Positions 1 through 7,817 of a stretch of 58,952 nucleotides of DNA are shown in pieces; position 1 is the stretch's first letter, and every line of letters starts with the position of its first letter. A model generated the notes under the pieces. The model searched no databases and was not told the DNA's origin. It was given only the letters and a program-made list of their open reading frames with translations. The DNA lies in contig NZ_JOCB01000045.1 in the NCBI RefSeq assembly GCF_000718775.1, positions 1 through 58,952 on the forward strand, read 5' to 3'. Position numbers and translations under genes: made by a program. Source of the DNA: Streptomyces sp. NRRL S-31. GTDB lineage: Bacteria; Actinomycetota; Actinomycetes; Streptomycetales; Streptomycetaceae.

Positions 1-1013
1 CGCCCGCCCCGGCCCCGGTCACCCCGGCCACCGCGCCGACCTCCCCGACCGCCACCCAGGCGACGGACGAGGGCGCGTACGTGACCCCGCTGGTGCGCAA
101 GCTCGCCGCCGAGAACGGCGTCGACCTGGCCACCGTCAAGGGCACCGGCGTCGGCGGCCGCATCCGCAAGCAGGACGTCATCGCCGCCGCCGAGGCCGCG
201 AAGGCCGCCGCTGCCGCCCCGGCCCCGGCTCCGGCCGCCGCGCCGGCCGCCCCCGCCGCCGCCCGCAAGGCCCCGGCGCTGGAGGTCTCCCCGCTGCGCG
301 GCCAGACCGTCAAGATGCCTCGCATCCGCAAGGTCATCGGCGACAACATGGTCAAGGCCCTGCACGAGCAGGCCCAGCTGTCGTCGGTCGTCGAGGTCGA
401 CGTCACCCGCCTGATGAAGCTGCGCGGCAGGGCGAAGGACTCCTTCGCGGCCCGCGAGGGCGTCAAGCTCTCCCCGATGCCGTTCTTCGTCAAGGCCGCC
501 GCGCAGGCGCTGAAGGCCCACCCGGTCATCAACGCCAAGATCAACGAGGCCGAGGGGACCATCACCTACTTCGACACCGAGAACATCGGTATCGCGGTGG
601 ACTCCGAGAAGGGCCTGATGACCCCGGTCATCAAGAACGCCGGCGACCTCAACATCGCGGGCATCGCCAAGGCCACCGCCGACCTGGCGGGCAAGGTCCG
701 GGCCAGCAAGATCACGCCGGACGAGCTGTCCGGTGCGACCTTCACCATCTCCAACACCGGTTCGCGCGGCGCGCTGTTCGACACGATCATCGTGCCGCCG
801 GGCCAGGTCGCGATCCTCGGCATCGGTGCCACGGTCAAGCGTCCGGCCGTCATCGAGACCGAGGAGGGCACGGTCATCGGCGTCCGCGACATGACCTACC
901 TGACCCTCTCCTACGACCACCGCCTGGTCGACGGCGCCGACGCGGCCCGTTACCTGACGGCGGTCAAGGCGATCCTGGAGGCCGGCGAGTTCGAGGTCGA
1001 GCTGGGTCTCTGA
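1..1013 (+). CDS. sucB: Dihydrolipoamide acyltransferase (E2), 5' end outside window
   Basis: Core E2 subunit of a 2-oxoacid dehydrogenase complex; it transfers the acyl group from lipoyl-lysine to CoA. The reading frame is open from base 3, so the start codon and the lipoyl domain(s) lie upstream. What is visible is an Ala/Pro linker, a peripheral-subunit-binding domain (from VTPLVRKLAAENG to GGRIRKQDV), a second Ala/Pro linker, and the catalytic acyltransferase domain ending with the diagnostic HRLVDGADAARYL, whose His and Asp-Gly are the active-site motif. In actinobacteria this protein, although usually named SucB, serves as the E2 of pyruvate dehydrogenase (DlaT/AceF in mycobacteria and corynebacteria). 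The aceE gene 1.2 kb downstream and lipB/lipA further on fit that. Family assignment is certain; PDH versus ODH use is inference. Confidence 0.93.
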   Translation, partial: PAPAPVTPATAPTSPTATQATDEGAYVTPLVRKLAAENGVDLATVKGTGVGGRIRKQDVIAAAEAAKAAAAAPAPAPAAAPAAPAAARKAPALEVSPLRGQTVKMPRIRKVIGDNMVKALHEQAQLSSVVEVDVTRLMKLRGRAKDSFAAREGVKLSPMPFFVKAAAQALKAHPVINAKINEAEGTITYFDTENIGIAVDSEKGLMTPVIKNAGDLNIAGIAKATADLAGKVRASKITPDELSGATFTISNTGSRGALFDTIIVPPGQVAILGIGATVKRPAVIETEEGTVIGVRDMTYLTLSYDHRLVDGADAARYLTAVKAILEAGEFEVELGL

Positions 1014-1036
1014 CCGGTATCGACCCAGGGGTCCGA

Positions 1037-1109
1037 GGAGGCCGCATCCGGCCTCCGACGTCCCTGTCGGGCAGTGCGGCACCCCGTCCGGAGCGTTCCG
1101 GGCGGGGTG
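1037..1109 (+). terminator. Double intrinsic terminator after the E2 gene
   Basis: Two hairpins follow the E2 stop codon. The first pairs GGAGGCCG (1037-1044) with CGGCCTCC (1049-1056) around a CATC loop. The second pairs CACCCCG (1080-1086) plus CCGGA (1088-1092) with TCCGG (1097-1101) plus CGGGGTG (1103-1109), with a U-G wobble between the blocks and a GCGT loop. There is no long T tract, as is usual for Streptomyces terminators. The rest of 1014-1312 shows nothing else clear except the GntR ribosome-binding site. Confidence 0.75.
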
Positions 1110-1312
1110 TTCGCGTTTGTCGGCTTGCTCCGTGTGTAAGGCTCGTCTCACCTGTGCCAAAGCACCCCCAAGCGCCCCGCCCGCCCGGTGAACCGGCCGT
1201 ATTGTCTAAACGTCGAAGCCCCCGGGGCTCCGTCCGTCGCCCGAGTACGCCCCCTCGGCCAGGCCCCGCGGGCCGCTGCACTGGTTTCCGAGCCCCTCCT
1301 TAAGGAGCCGTC

Positions 1313-1936
1313 ATGACCGCGCCCGTCGTCCACTCGCTGCGCGAGCAGATCCGCGAGCACATCGTGGAGGGAATCGTCAGCGGGCGCTGGCAGCCGGGCG
1401 AGCGCATCGTGGAGCGCCGGATCGCCACCGAGCTGGAGGTCAGCCAGACCCCGGTCCGGGAGGCGCTGCGCGAGCTGGAGTCGCTGCGGCTGATCGAGTC
1501 GGCCCCGAACAAGGGTGTGCGCGTCCGCAATCTGAGCGCGGCCGACCTGGAGGAGAGCTATCCGGTCCGGGCGGGCCTGGAGGCGATCGCCGCCGAGTTG
1601 GCGGCGGAGCGCCTGGCGGAGGACTGCACGGCACTGGAACCGCACGTCACGGCCCTGTACGAGGCCGATCGGAGAGCGGACGGCACCGCCCAGGTGCGCC
1701 ATACGGTGGGCTTCCACCGCGAACTCGTGCGCGCCGCGCGCAACTCGGTGCTGCTGCACACCTGGGAAGGGCTCGGCATCGAGGTGTTCACGGCGCTGTC
1801 GATCCGCTGGCTGGGCACGGTCCAGCAGTCGTACGCGGAGGAGCACGAGGAACTGGTGCAGGCGTTCAAACGCCGGGACCCGCGGATCCCCGAGCTGGTG
1901 AAGGCGCATGTGCTGGGCTGCGCGCCGCGCCCTTGA
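1313..1936 (+). CDS. GntR-family (FadR/FCD subfamily) transcriptional regulator
   Basis: DNA-binding regulator of 207 residues. Residues 1-70 form the GntR winged helix, with the typical LREQIREHIVEGI, GERIVERRIA and VSQTPVREALRELE blocks. The C-terminal all-helical FCD ligand domain keeps HRELV, EEHEEL and the final KAHV histidines of the metal/ligand site, but the Asp expected three residues before FH is Thr (TVGFH), so metal binding may be altered. ATG 1313 follows the ribosome site AAGGAG at good spacing. The gene lies between E2 and aceE on the same strand, and a 17-bp palindrome overlapping the aceE promoter is the natural target. It is therefore probably a pyruvate or 2-oxoacid-responsive regulator of aceE, analogous to but not shown to be PdhR. 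Confidence 0.85.
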   Translation: MTAPVVHSLREQIREHIVEGIVSGRWQPGERIVERRIATELEVSQTPVREALRELESLRLIESAPNKGVRVRNLSAADLEESYPVRAGLEAIAAELAAERLAEDCTALEPHVTALYEADRRADGTAQVRHTVGFHRELVRAARNSVLLHTWEGLGIEVFTALSIRWLGTVQQSYAEEHEELVQAFKRRDPRIPELVKAHVLGCAPRP

Positions 1937-2058
1937 AAGCACCCGAGCAACCACCCGCTCACCTGCGAAAACAAGGTCATGTCGCGTCACCCGGTGCCAT
2001 GACCATAGGCACCGCGTGCCGACTTTCTCCAAATCAAGAGGTTTTCGCCCTCAACCCT

Positions 2059-2088
2059 TTGATCGATCATCGATCAGGGAGTTACAGT
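2059..2088 (+). promoter_or_regulatory. Candidate aceE promoter overlapped by a palindromic operator
   Basis: The palindrome TGATCGATCATCGATCA (2060-2076) is a perfect 8+1+8 inverted repeat. It sits on a promoter-like pair TTGATC (2059-2064) and TACAGT (2083-2088) with an 18-bp spacer, the -35 box being inside the palindrome. This predicts a transcript starting near 2095 with a leader of about 125 bases before aceE. The overlap implies repression by steric block; the GntR protein encoded just upstream is the likely ligand-responsive binder (inference). The remaining interval 1937-2221 shows no other clear feature. Confidence 0.6.
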
Positions 2089-2221
2089 CGCCGACGGACC
2101 TTGGACGGGGTCGCACATCGACCGCGGCACCGAGGTCCACGCCCTGTCCTGCCAAAAGACCAAGGGCACCCCCGAACCCTTACCGATGAGGGAACCCCCT
2201 TCGACTGAGGAAGGCGGCGAC

Positions 2222-4924
2222 ATGACCGACCCCCACGCCATCCAGCCGAGCGCGCTCGACCAGCTCCCGGACCGCGACCCGGAGGAGACCGCCGAATGGC
2301 AGGCCTCCCTGGACGCCGTCGCCCGCGAGGCCGGTCCGCACCGCGCCGCGTACCTGATGCGCCGCACGCTGGAGCGCGCCGAGGCGGGCGGCATCGCGCT
2401 GCCGAAGCTCCTCGAGACCGACTACGTCAACACCATCCCCACCTCCGCCGAGCCGGCCCTGCCCGGTGACCCGGAGCTGGAGGCCCGGATCACCGGGTGG
2501 AACCGCTGGAACGCGGCGGCGATGGTGACCCGCGGCAGCAAGTACGGCGTCGGCGGCCACATCGCCACCTTCGCCTCCGCCGCCTGGCTGTACGAGACCG
2601 GTTTCAACCACTTCTTCAAGGGCAAGGAGGGGGACGGCTCCGGCGACCAGCTGTACATCCAGGGCCACGCCTCCCCCGGCATCTACGCCCGCGCCTTCCT
2701 CGACGGCCGGCTGAACGAGCACCACCTGGACAACTTCCGCCAGGAGGCCGGCGGCAACGGCCTGCCGTCGTACCCGCACCCGCGCCGGCTGCCCTGGCTG
2801 TGGGAGTTCCCGACGGTCTCCATGGGCCTCGGCCCGCTGTCGGCGATCTACCAGGCGCGCTTCAACCGCTACCTCACCAACCGCGGCATCAAGGACGTCT
2901 CGTCCTCGCACGTGTGGGCGTTCCTCGGTGACGGCGAGATGGACGAGCCGGAGTCGACCGCGGCCCTCGCGCTCGCCGCCCGCGAGGAGCTGGACAACCT
3001 CACCTTCGTCATCAACTGCAACCTCCAGCGCCTCGACGGCCCGGTCCGCGCCAACTTCAAGATCGTGCAGGAGCTGGAGGCCCAGTTCCGCGGCGCCGGC
3101 TGGAACGTCGTCAAGACGCTGTGGGGCACGGCCTGGGACGAGCTGTTCGCGCTCGACACCACGGGCGCGCTGGTACGCCGCCTGCGCGAGGTGCCGGACG
3201 CGCAGATCCAGACGTACCAGACCCGCGGCGCCGCCTACATCCGCGAGGACTTCTTCGGCAAGGACCCGGCGCTCGCCGAGATGGCGAAGCTGCTGAGCGA
3301 CGACAAGATCCTCGAGTGCTTCCACCTCTCCCGCGGTGGTCACGAGGCCCGCAAGGTCTACGCCGCGTACAAGGCCGCCGTCGACCACAAGGGCGCGCCG
3401 ACCGTGATCCTGGCCCAGACGGTCAAGGGCCACACCCTGGGCGAGGGCTTCGCGTCGAAGAACGCCAACCACCAGATGAAGAAGCTGACGGTGGACGAGT
3501 TCAAGACGATGCGCGACCTGCTCGGCCTGCCCATCAAGGACAGCGACTTCGCCGACGGCGTGGTGCCCTACGGCCACCCGGGCGCCGACTCGCCCGAGGT
3601 CCGCTACCTCCAGGAGCGCCGCGCGGCCCTCGGCGGCCCGGCCCCGGCCCGCCGTACGCACCCGCTGCCCGCGCTGCCCGCCCCGGCGGAGAAGGCGTTC
3701 GCCTCCTTCGACAAGGGTTCCGGCTCCCAGAACGTGGCCACCACCATGGCCTTCGTCCGCCTGGTCAAGGACCTGGTCCGGGACAAGGAGACGGGCCGGC
3801 GCTGGGTGCCGATCGTCCCCGACGAGGCGCGCACCTTCGGCATGGAGTCGCTGTTCCCCTCGCTGGGCATCTACTCCCCCAAGGGCCAGACGTACGAGCC
3901 GGTCGACCGCGACCAGCTGATGTACTACAAGGAGGCCAAGAACGGCCAGATCCTCAACGAGGGGATCACCGAGGCCGGTTCGATGGCCGACTTCATCGCC
4001 GCGTCCACCGCGTACGCGACGCACGGCGAGGCGATGATCCCGTTCTACATCTTCTACTCGATGTTCGGCTGGCAGCGCACGGCCGACCAGATGTGGCAGC
4101 TCGGCGACCAGCTCGGCCGCGGCTTCCTCGTCGGCGCGACGGCCGGCCGCACGACCCTGACCGGCGAGGGCCTCCAGCACGCCGACGGCCACTCCCCGGT
4201 GATCGCCGCCACCAACCCGGCCGCGCTGGCGTACGACCCCGCGTTCGCCTACGAGATCGCGGTGATCGTCCGTGAGGGTCTGCGCCGGATGTACGGCGAG
4301 GCCAAGCCGGGCGAGGACCAGAACGTCTTCTACTACCTGACGGTCTACAACGAACCGCTGCCGCAGCCGGCCAAGCCGCAGGGCCTCGGCATCGACGAGG
4401 GCATCGTCAAGGGCCTGTACCGCTTCAACACGGCGGAGTCCGCGGGTGTGACGGTGGCCGCGGGCGCCCCGCGCATCCAGCTGCTGGGCTCCGGCACGGC
4501 GATCCACTGGACCCTTGAGGCGCAGCGCCTGCTCGCCGAGGAGTGGGGCGTGGCCGCCGACGTGTGGTCCGCGACCTCCTGGTCGGAGCTGCGCCGCGAC
4601 GCGATGGACGCCGACGCGGCCCTGCTGCGCGGCGAGGAGCGGGTGCCGTACGTCCGCCAGGCGCTCCAGGGCGCCGAGGGCCCGGTCCTCGCGGTCTCCG
4701 ACTACATGCGCCAGGTCCCGGACCAGATCGCGCAGTGGGTGGAGCAGGACTGGTCCTCGCTGGGCGCCGACGGCTTCGGTCTGTCGGACACCCGGGAGGC
4801 CGCCCGCCGCCACTTCGGCGTCGACGCCCGGTCGATCGTCGTCGCGGCGCTGGCCCAGCTCGCCCGGCGCGGCGAGGTGAAGGCCACGGCGGTCAAGGAG
4901 GCCCGGGAGAAGTACGGGCTGTAA
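2222..4924 (+). CDS. aceE: Pyruvate dehydrogenase E1 component, homodimeric type
   Basis: Thiamine-diphosphate-dependent E1p decarboxylates pyruvate and acetylates the E2 lipoyl group. The product is 900 residues, close to the usual 886-930 of single-chain AceE. The ThDP/Mg motif GDGEMDEPES begins at about residue 236 and is followed by INCNLQRLDGPV; the C-terminal part carries the typical VPIVPDEARTFGMESLFP and GRTTLTGEGLQHADGHS blocks. ATG 2222 is chosen because AGGAAGG lies 8-12 bases upstream; an in-frame ATG at 2186 has no such site. A palindrome-overlapped promoter precedes it and a 14-bp hairpin follows, so it is probably monocistronic. With the upstream E2 it makes the actinobacterial PDH. 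Confidence 0.97.
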   Translation: MTDPHAIQPSALDQLPDRDPEETAEWQASLDAVAREAGPHRAAYLMRRTLERAEAGGIALPKLLETDYVNTIPTSAEPALPGDPELEARITGWNRWNAAAMVTRGSKYGVGGHIATFASAAWLYETGFNHFFKGKEGDGSGDQLYIQGHASPGIYARAFLDGRLNEHHLDNFRQEAGGNGLPSYPHPRRLPWLWEFPTVSMGLGPLSAIYQARFNRYLTNRGIKDVSSSHVWAFLGDGEMDEPESTAALALAAREELDNLTFVINCNLQRLDGPVRANFKIVQELEAQFRGAGWNVVKTLWGTAWDELFALDTTGALVRRLREVPDAQIQTYQTRGAAYIREDFFGKDPALAEMAKLLSDDKILECFHLSRGGHEARKVYAAYKAAVDHKGAPTVILAQTVKGHTLGEGFASKNANHQMKKLTVDEFKTMRDLLGLPIKDSDFADGVVPYGHPGADSPEVRYLQERRAALGGPAPARRTHPLPALPAPAEKAFASFDKGSGSQNVATTMAFVRLVKDLVRDKETGRRWVPIVPDEARTFGMESLFPSLGIYSPKGQTYEPVDRDQLMYYKEAKNGQILNEGITEAGSMADFIAASTAYATHGEAMIPFYIFYSMFGWQRTADQMWQLGDQLGRGFLVGATAGRTTLTGEGLQHADGHSPVIAATNPAALAYDPAFAYEIAVIVREGLRRMYGEAKPGEDQNVFYYLTVYNEPLPQPAKPQGLGIDEGIVKGLYRFNTAESAGVTVAAGAPRIQLLGSGTAIHWTLEAQRLLAEEWGVAADVWSATSWSELRRDAMDADAALLRGEERVPYVRQALQGAEGPVLAVSDYMRQVPDQIAQWVEQDWSSLGADGFGLSDTREAARRHFGVDARSIVVAALAQLARRGEVKATAVKEAREKYGL

Positions 4925-4942
4925 CCGGCACGGGGGTGCGGT

Positions 4943-4975
4943 GAAGGGGTACGGCGGTCGTCGCCGTACCCCTTC
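4943..4975 (+). terminator. aceE terminator
   Basis: A perfect 14-bp stem runs GAAGGGGTACGGCG (4943-4956), a 5-base loop, then CGCCGTACCCCTTC (4962-4975), starting 19 bases after the aceE stop codon. Confidence 0.85.
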
Positions 4976-5006
4976 TCGTGTCGGTGGTCCCCGGCATGAT
5001 GAACGC

Positions 5007-5990
5007 ATGCGTGCGGCTCGTCTCATCAAGATGGTGCTCCTGCTCCAGTCCCGGCCGTCCATGACCGCCGGCGAACTGGCGCGGGAGCTGGAGGTGTCGG
5101 AGCGGACCGTCACACGGGACGCGCAGGCGCTGTCGGAGGCGGGCGTGCCGGTCTACGCCGACCGGGGGCGGGCCGGCGGGTACCGGCTGGTCGGCGGGTA
5201 CCGGACGCGGCTCACCGGGCTGGGCAGGAGCGAGGCCGAGGCACTGTTCCTGAGCGGGGTGCCGGGGGCGCTGCGGGAGATGGGACTCGCGGACGTGGCG
5301 TCGGCGGCCCGGCTGAAGGCGTCGGCGGCGCTGCTGCCCGCGCTGCGGGACGCCCCGGAGACGGCCGCGCAGCGGTTCCACCTGGACGCGCCCGCCTGGT
5401 TCCGGGAGCCGGAGACGCCCGGGCTGCTGCCGGTGCTCGCCGGGGCGGTGTGGGCGGACCGGTCGGTCACCGCCCGCTACCGGCGCGGGGAGCGCGAGGT
5501 GGAGCGGACGGTGCAGCCGTACGGGCTGGTGCTGAAGGCGGGGGTCTGGTACCTGTGCGCGCGGGTGACCGGGGCCGATGCCTTCCGGACGTACCGGATC
5601 GACCGGTTCACCGGCGCCGACGTCCTCGACGAGCGCTTCGAGCGCGACCCGGACTTCGACCTGTCCGGCTTCTGGGCGGAGCAGGCCGAACGGTTCGCCC
5701 GGTCGATCCTCCGTGCCGAGGTCGTCCTGCGGCTCTCCCCGGACGGCGTGCGCCGGCTGCCGTACGCGGTGGACCCGGCCGGGGCGCGGGAGGCGCTGGC
5801 GGCGGCGGGCGTGCCGGACGCCGGGGGCTGGGTGACGGTGACGCTGCCCGTGGAGTCGGAGGAGGTCGCGCACGCCCAGCTGACGGCGCTCGGGCCGGAG
5901 GCCGAGGTGCTGGCGCCGGCCCGGCTGCGGGAGCGGTTCGCGGCGGACGCGGTCCGGGCCGCCGCGCTGTACCGGCGGGACGACGGCTGA
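5007..5990 (+). CDS. WYL-domain (YafY/DeoR-like) transcriptional regulator
   Basis: Predicted cytoplasmic regulator of 327 residues. Residues 1-60 form an HTH_11-type winged helix (LIKMVLLLQSRPSMTAGELARELEVSERTVTRDAQALSEAGVPV) followed by the GRAGGYRLVGGY wing. The central to C-terminal part is a WYL ligand/nucleotide-sensing domain with the YGLVLKAGVWYLCARV and FRTYRIDRF blocks, ending in a WCX-like segment. ATG 5007 is preceded by a CATGAT hexamer (4995-5000) ending six bases upstream and no ribosome site, suggesting a leaderless mRNA. It stands alone after the aceE terminator; no target can be named from the sequence. Confidence 0.85.
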   Translation: MRAARLIKMVLLLQSRPSMTAGELARELEVSERTVTRDAQALSEAGVPVYADRGRAGGYRLVGGYRTRLTGLGRSEAEALFLSGVPGALREMGLADVASAARLKASAALLPALRDAPETAAQRFHLDAPAWFREPETPGLLPVLAGAVWADRSVTARYRRGEREVERTVQPYGLVLKAGVWYLCARVTGADAFRTYRIDRFTGADVLDERFERDPDFDLSGFWAEQAERFARSILRAEVVLRLSPDGVRRLPYAVDPAGAREALAAAGVPDAGGWVTVTLPVESEEVAHAQLTALGPEAEVLAPARLRERFAADAVRAAALYRRDDG

Positions 5991-6051
5991 CGGCGCGCGC
6001 CGCCGTACTCCGCGTGCGCCCCACCGGCCCAGGCCCGATGCTGGTGCCGTG

Positions 6052-6570
6052 ATGGACGAGACGGAGTTCTGGGAGCTGATCGACGCCACCCGCGAGGCCG
6101 CCGGAGGAGACCCCGAGGAGCAGGCCGACGCGCTCGTGGACCGGCTGCTCCGGCTGGACCCCGAGCTGGTCCTGGACTTCGCCCGCCACTTCGAGGCCCG
6201 TTACAACCGCGCCTACCGCTGGGATCTGTGGGGGGCGGCCTGGCTGCTGCTGGACGGGTGCAGCGACGACGCGTTCGACTACTTCCGGTGCTGGCTGATC
6301 GGACAGGGGCGGGAGGTCTTCGAGGGCGCCCTGCACGAGCCGGACGCGCTGGCCGGGCTGCTGGGCGAGTTCGACGAGGAGATCGACGGCGACGGCGAGG
6401 AGCTGGGGTACGCGGCGGACGAGGCGTACGAGCAGCTGACCGGGACCGTCGCGCCCGACCTGGGCATCGCCCCGGCGCCGGCCGAGCCGGAGGGCGCCCC
6501 GCTGGACCTGGAGGACGACCGGGTGCTGGCGAGCCGGTACCCCCGCCTGTGGGAGCGGTTCAAGGGGTGA
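6052..6570 (+). CDS. DUF4240 domain protein
   Basis: Acidic soluble protein of 172 residues resembling DUF4240 proteins, of unknown function. The diagnostic part is the N-terminal MDETEFWELIDATREAA followed by a leucine-rich helix (LVDRLLRLDPELVLDFARHF) and YRWDLWGAAWLLLDGCSDDAFDYFRCWLIGQGREVFEGAL. The second half is strongly acidic, and an Ala/Pro-rich stretch precedes a short C-terminal helix. A GTG at 6049 directly precedes the ATG and lies six bases after a GATGCT hexamer, so a leaderless start at either codon is possible. No signal peptide or membrane segment is seen. The adjacent genes do not suggest a role. Confidence 0.75.
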   Translation: MDETEFWELIDATREAAGGDPEEQADALVDRLLRLDPELVLDFARHFEARYNRAYRWDLWGAAWLLLDGCSDDAFDYFRCWLIGQGREVFEGALHEPDALAGLLGEFDEEIDGDGEELGYAADEAYEQLTGTVAPDLGIAPAPAEPEGAPLDLEDDRVLASRYPRLWERFKG

Positions 6571-6644
6571 CCGGGAGGCCGGTGCCGGGCGTCACCCGGC
6601 CGTACGCCCGCGCGGGGCCGGTACGGCCGCGGGGCACGCCGTGC

Positions 6645-7607
6645 TCATGGCCGGGGTGCGGGGTGTCCGCCCCCGGTCGGCTCGGGGCGGCCGGTGCCGG
6701 TTGGCTCGGGGCGGCCGGAGGCGGGCCCGGTCGTGGGGCGCCGGGCCGGCAGGGGGCCGTGGGTCCCCTGGGGGCGAGCGGTGGGCGTGCGGGCCCGCAA
6801 CCGGCCCTGCAACCGGGCGGCCTGCTCCCGGATGGCCGGGAGACGGGCGGTGAGGGCGGCGCCGGGGCAGTTGGTGGCGAAGCCGGCGTCGTGGCCGGCC
6901 AGGGCGGGCAGGGTGGCGGCGGCGCCCGTCCGGTAGCGGCTGAGGCCGCTGCTGGAGACCAGCCGGGCCCGGCCGCGCGGGTCGACGTCGGCCAGCCCGA
7001 GCTTCCACGCGGCCAGGGCGGCGATCGCGTCGGTCATGGCGCGCGGGACGGGCACGCCGGCGGTGAAGGTGCCGAGGGCGGCGATGCCGGCGGTGCGGTG
7101 GTTGAAGCCCTGGGTGTGGGCGCCGGTGACGGCCCGGTCCACGCCTCCGGCCCGTCCCTCGTAGATGGTGCCGCAGTGGTCGACGAGGAAGTTGTAGCCG
7201 ATGTCGTCCCAGTGGCGGTCGCCGGTCTGGCCGGCGTAGAGGTGGCGGATGATGCGGGGCGCCTCGGCGCACGCGTAGTCGTTGGGCGAGTCGGTGTGGT
7301 GGACGAAGAGGGCCACCACCTTGTCGTCGTAGCGCGGCGGCGGCTGGCTCCGCCCGGTGGTGCGGTCCAGCCAGGCGGAGCGCGGCACGATGCGCGGCCG
7401 GGCGGCGCGGTGGCCGGCGGGCGGCCGGGCCCCGGCGGCGGGGCGGTCGGGGCCCGCCTGGGCGACGCGTTCGACGCTGCCGGAGCACAGGACCAGCGCG
7501 GTGACGGCCAGCAGCCCGGGCAGGCAGCCGAGCAGCACGAGCAGGGCGCCGGGTGTCCGTGCGACACGCCGGACCCGGGGCTGCGGGGATCTTCGGACGA
7601 CACGCAT
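6645..7607 (-). CDS. Secreted or membrane-anchored N-acetylmuramoyl-L-alanine amidase (PGRP/Amidase_2)
   Basis: Zinc amidase that would cleave the MurNAc-L-Ala bond of peptidoglycan outside the membrane. The product is 320 residues. A basic N-terminus (MRVVRRSPQPRVRRVAR) precedes one hydrophobic segment (GALLVLLGCLPGLLAVTALVL), a signal peptide or anchor. The catalytic domain starts at RIVPRSAW and holds the probable zinc ligands: the first His of FVHHTDS, the His of AGHDAG and the Cys of TNCPG, with GYNFLVDHCGTIYEGR and GAHTQGFN between. The C-terminal 60 residues are a low-complexity Pro/Arg/Gly tail with PEPTG repeats. ATG 7607 is the most likely start; the ribosome site is weak. It is divergent from the MarP-like protease, with about 210 bases between the two starts. 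Confidence 0.85.
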   Translation of the reverse strand: MRVVRRSPQPRVRRVARTPGALLVLLGCLPGLLAVTALVLCSGSVERVAQAGPDRPAAGARPPAGHRAARPRIVPRSAWLDRTTGRSQPPPRYDDKVVALFVHHTDSPNDYACAEAPRIIRHLYAGQTGDRHWDDIGYNFLVDHCGTIYEGRAGGVDRAVTGAHTQGFNHRTAGIAALGTFTAGVPVPRAMTDAIAALAAWKLGLADVDPRGRARLVSSSGLSRYRTGAAATLPALAGHDAGFATNCPGAALTARLPAIREQAARLQGRLRARTPTARPQGTHGPLPARRPTTGPASGRPEPTGTGRPEPTGGGHPAPRP

Positions 7608-7653
7608 GAGCCCACTCTCGGGCCGCCGCGCCGCGCCCGCGATGTGCACTGTG

Positions 7654-7664
7654 CCACCTGGTGG
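7654..7664. promoter_or_regulatory. Short palindrome between divergent amidase and protease genes
   Basis: CCACCTGGTGG is a perfect 5+1+5 inverted repeat in the 210-base interval between the divergent amidase (start 7607) and MarP-like protease (start 7818). It may be an operator; nothing else in the interval was recognised apart from the protease ribosome site. Confidence 0.3.
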
Positions 7665-7817
7665 AACCATCGTCCCGGTCCGGGACGTTTCAGGGGGTAC
7701 ACACGTACGTGGCCGGTTCCGCCGCCCGGTGGGCGCTCCACGCGGGGCCGGCCGGCGGACCGGTGGCGTCCGTACCGATCGATCCTGACCGGGGGTCCGA
7801 GAGAAAGGGCGGCTTTC

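Noticed and set aside
1190..1220. Possible GntR auto-operator around ATTGTCTAAACG before the regulator gene
   Set aside because: Only a partial dyad (GTCT/AAAC) with a mismatch; too weak to list as a site.
2180..5113. A 977-codon open frame antisense to aceE
   Set aside because: aceE is certain on the other strand. The antisense frame is open only because GC-rich codons rarely give stops.
6228..7817. Long open extension upstream of the MarP-like gene
   Set aside because: The extension runs over the DUF4240 gene and the antisense of the amidase. A GTG with a ribosome site at 7818 gives the normal family length.
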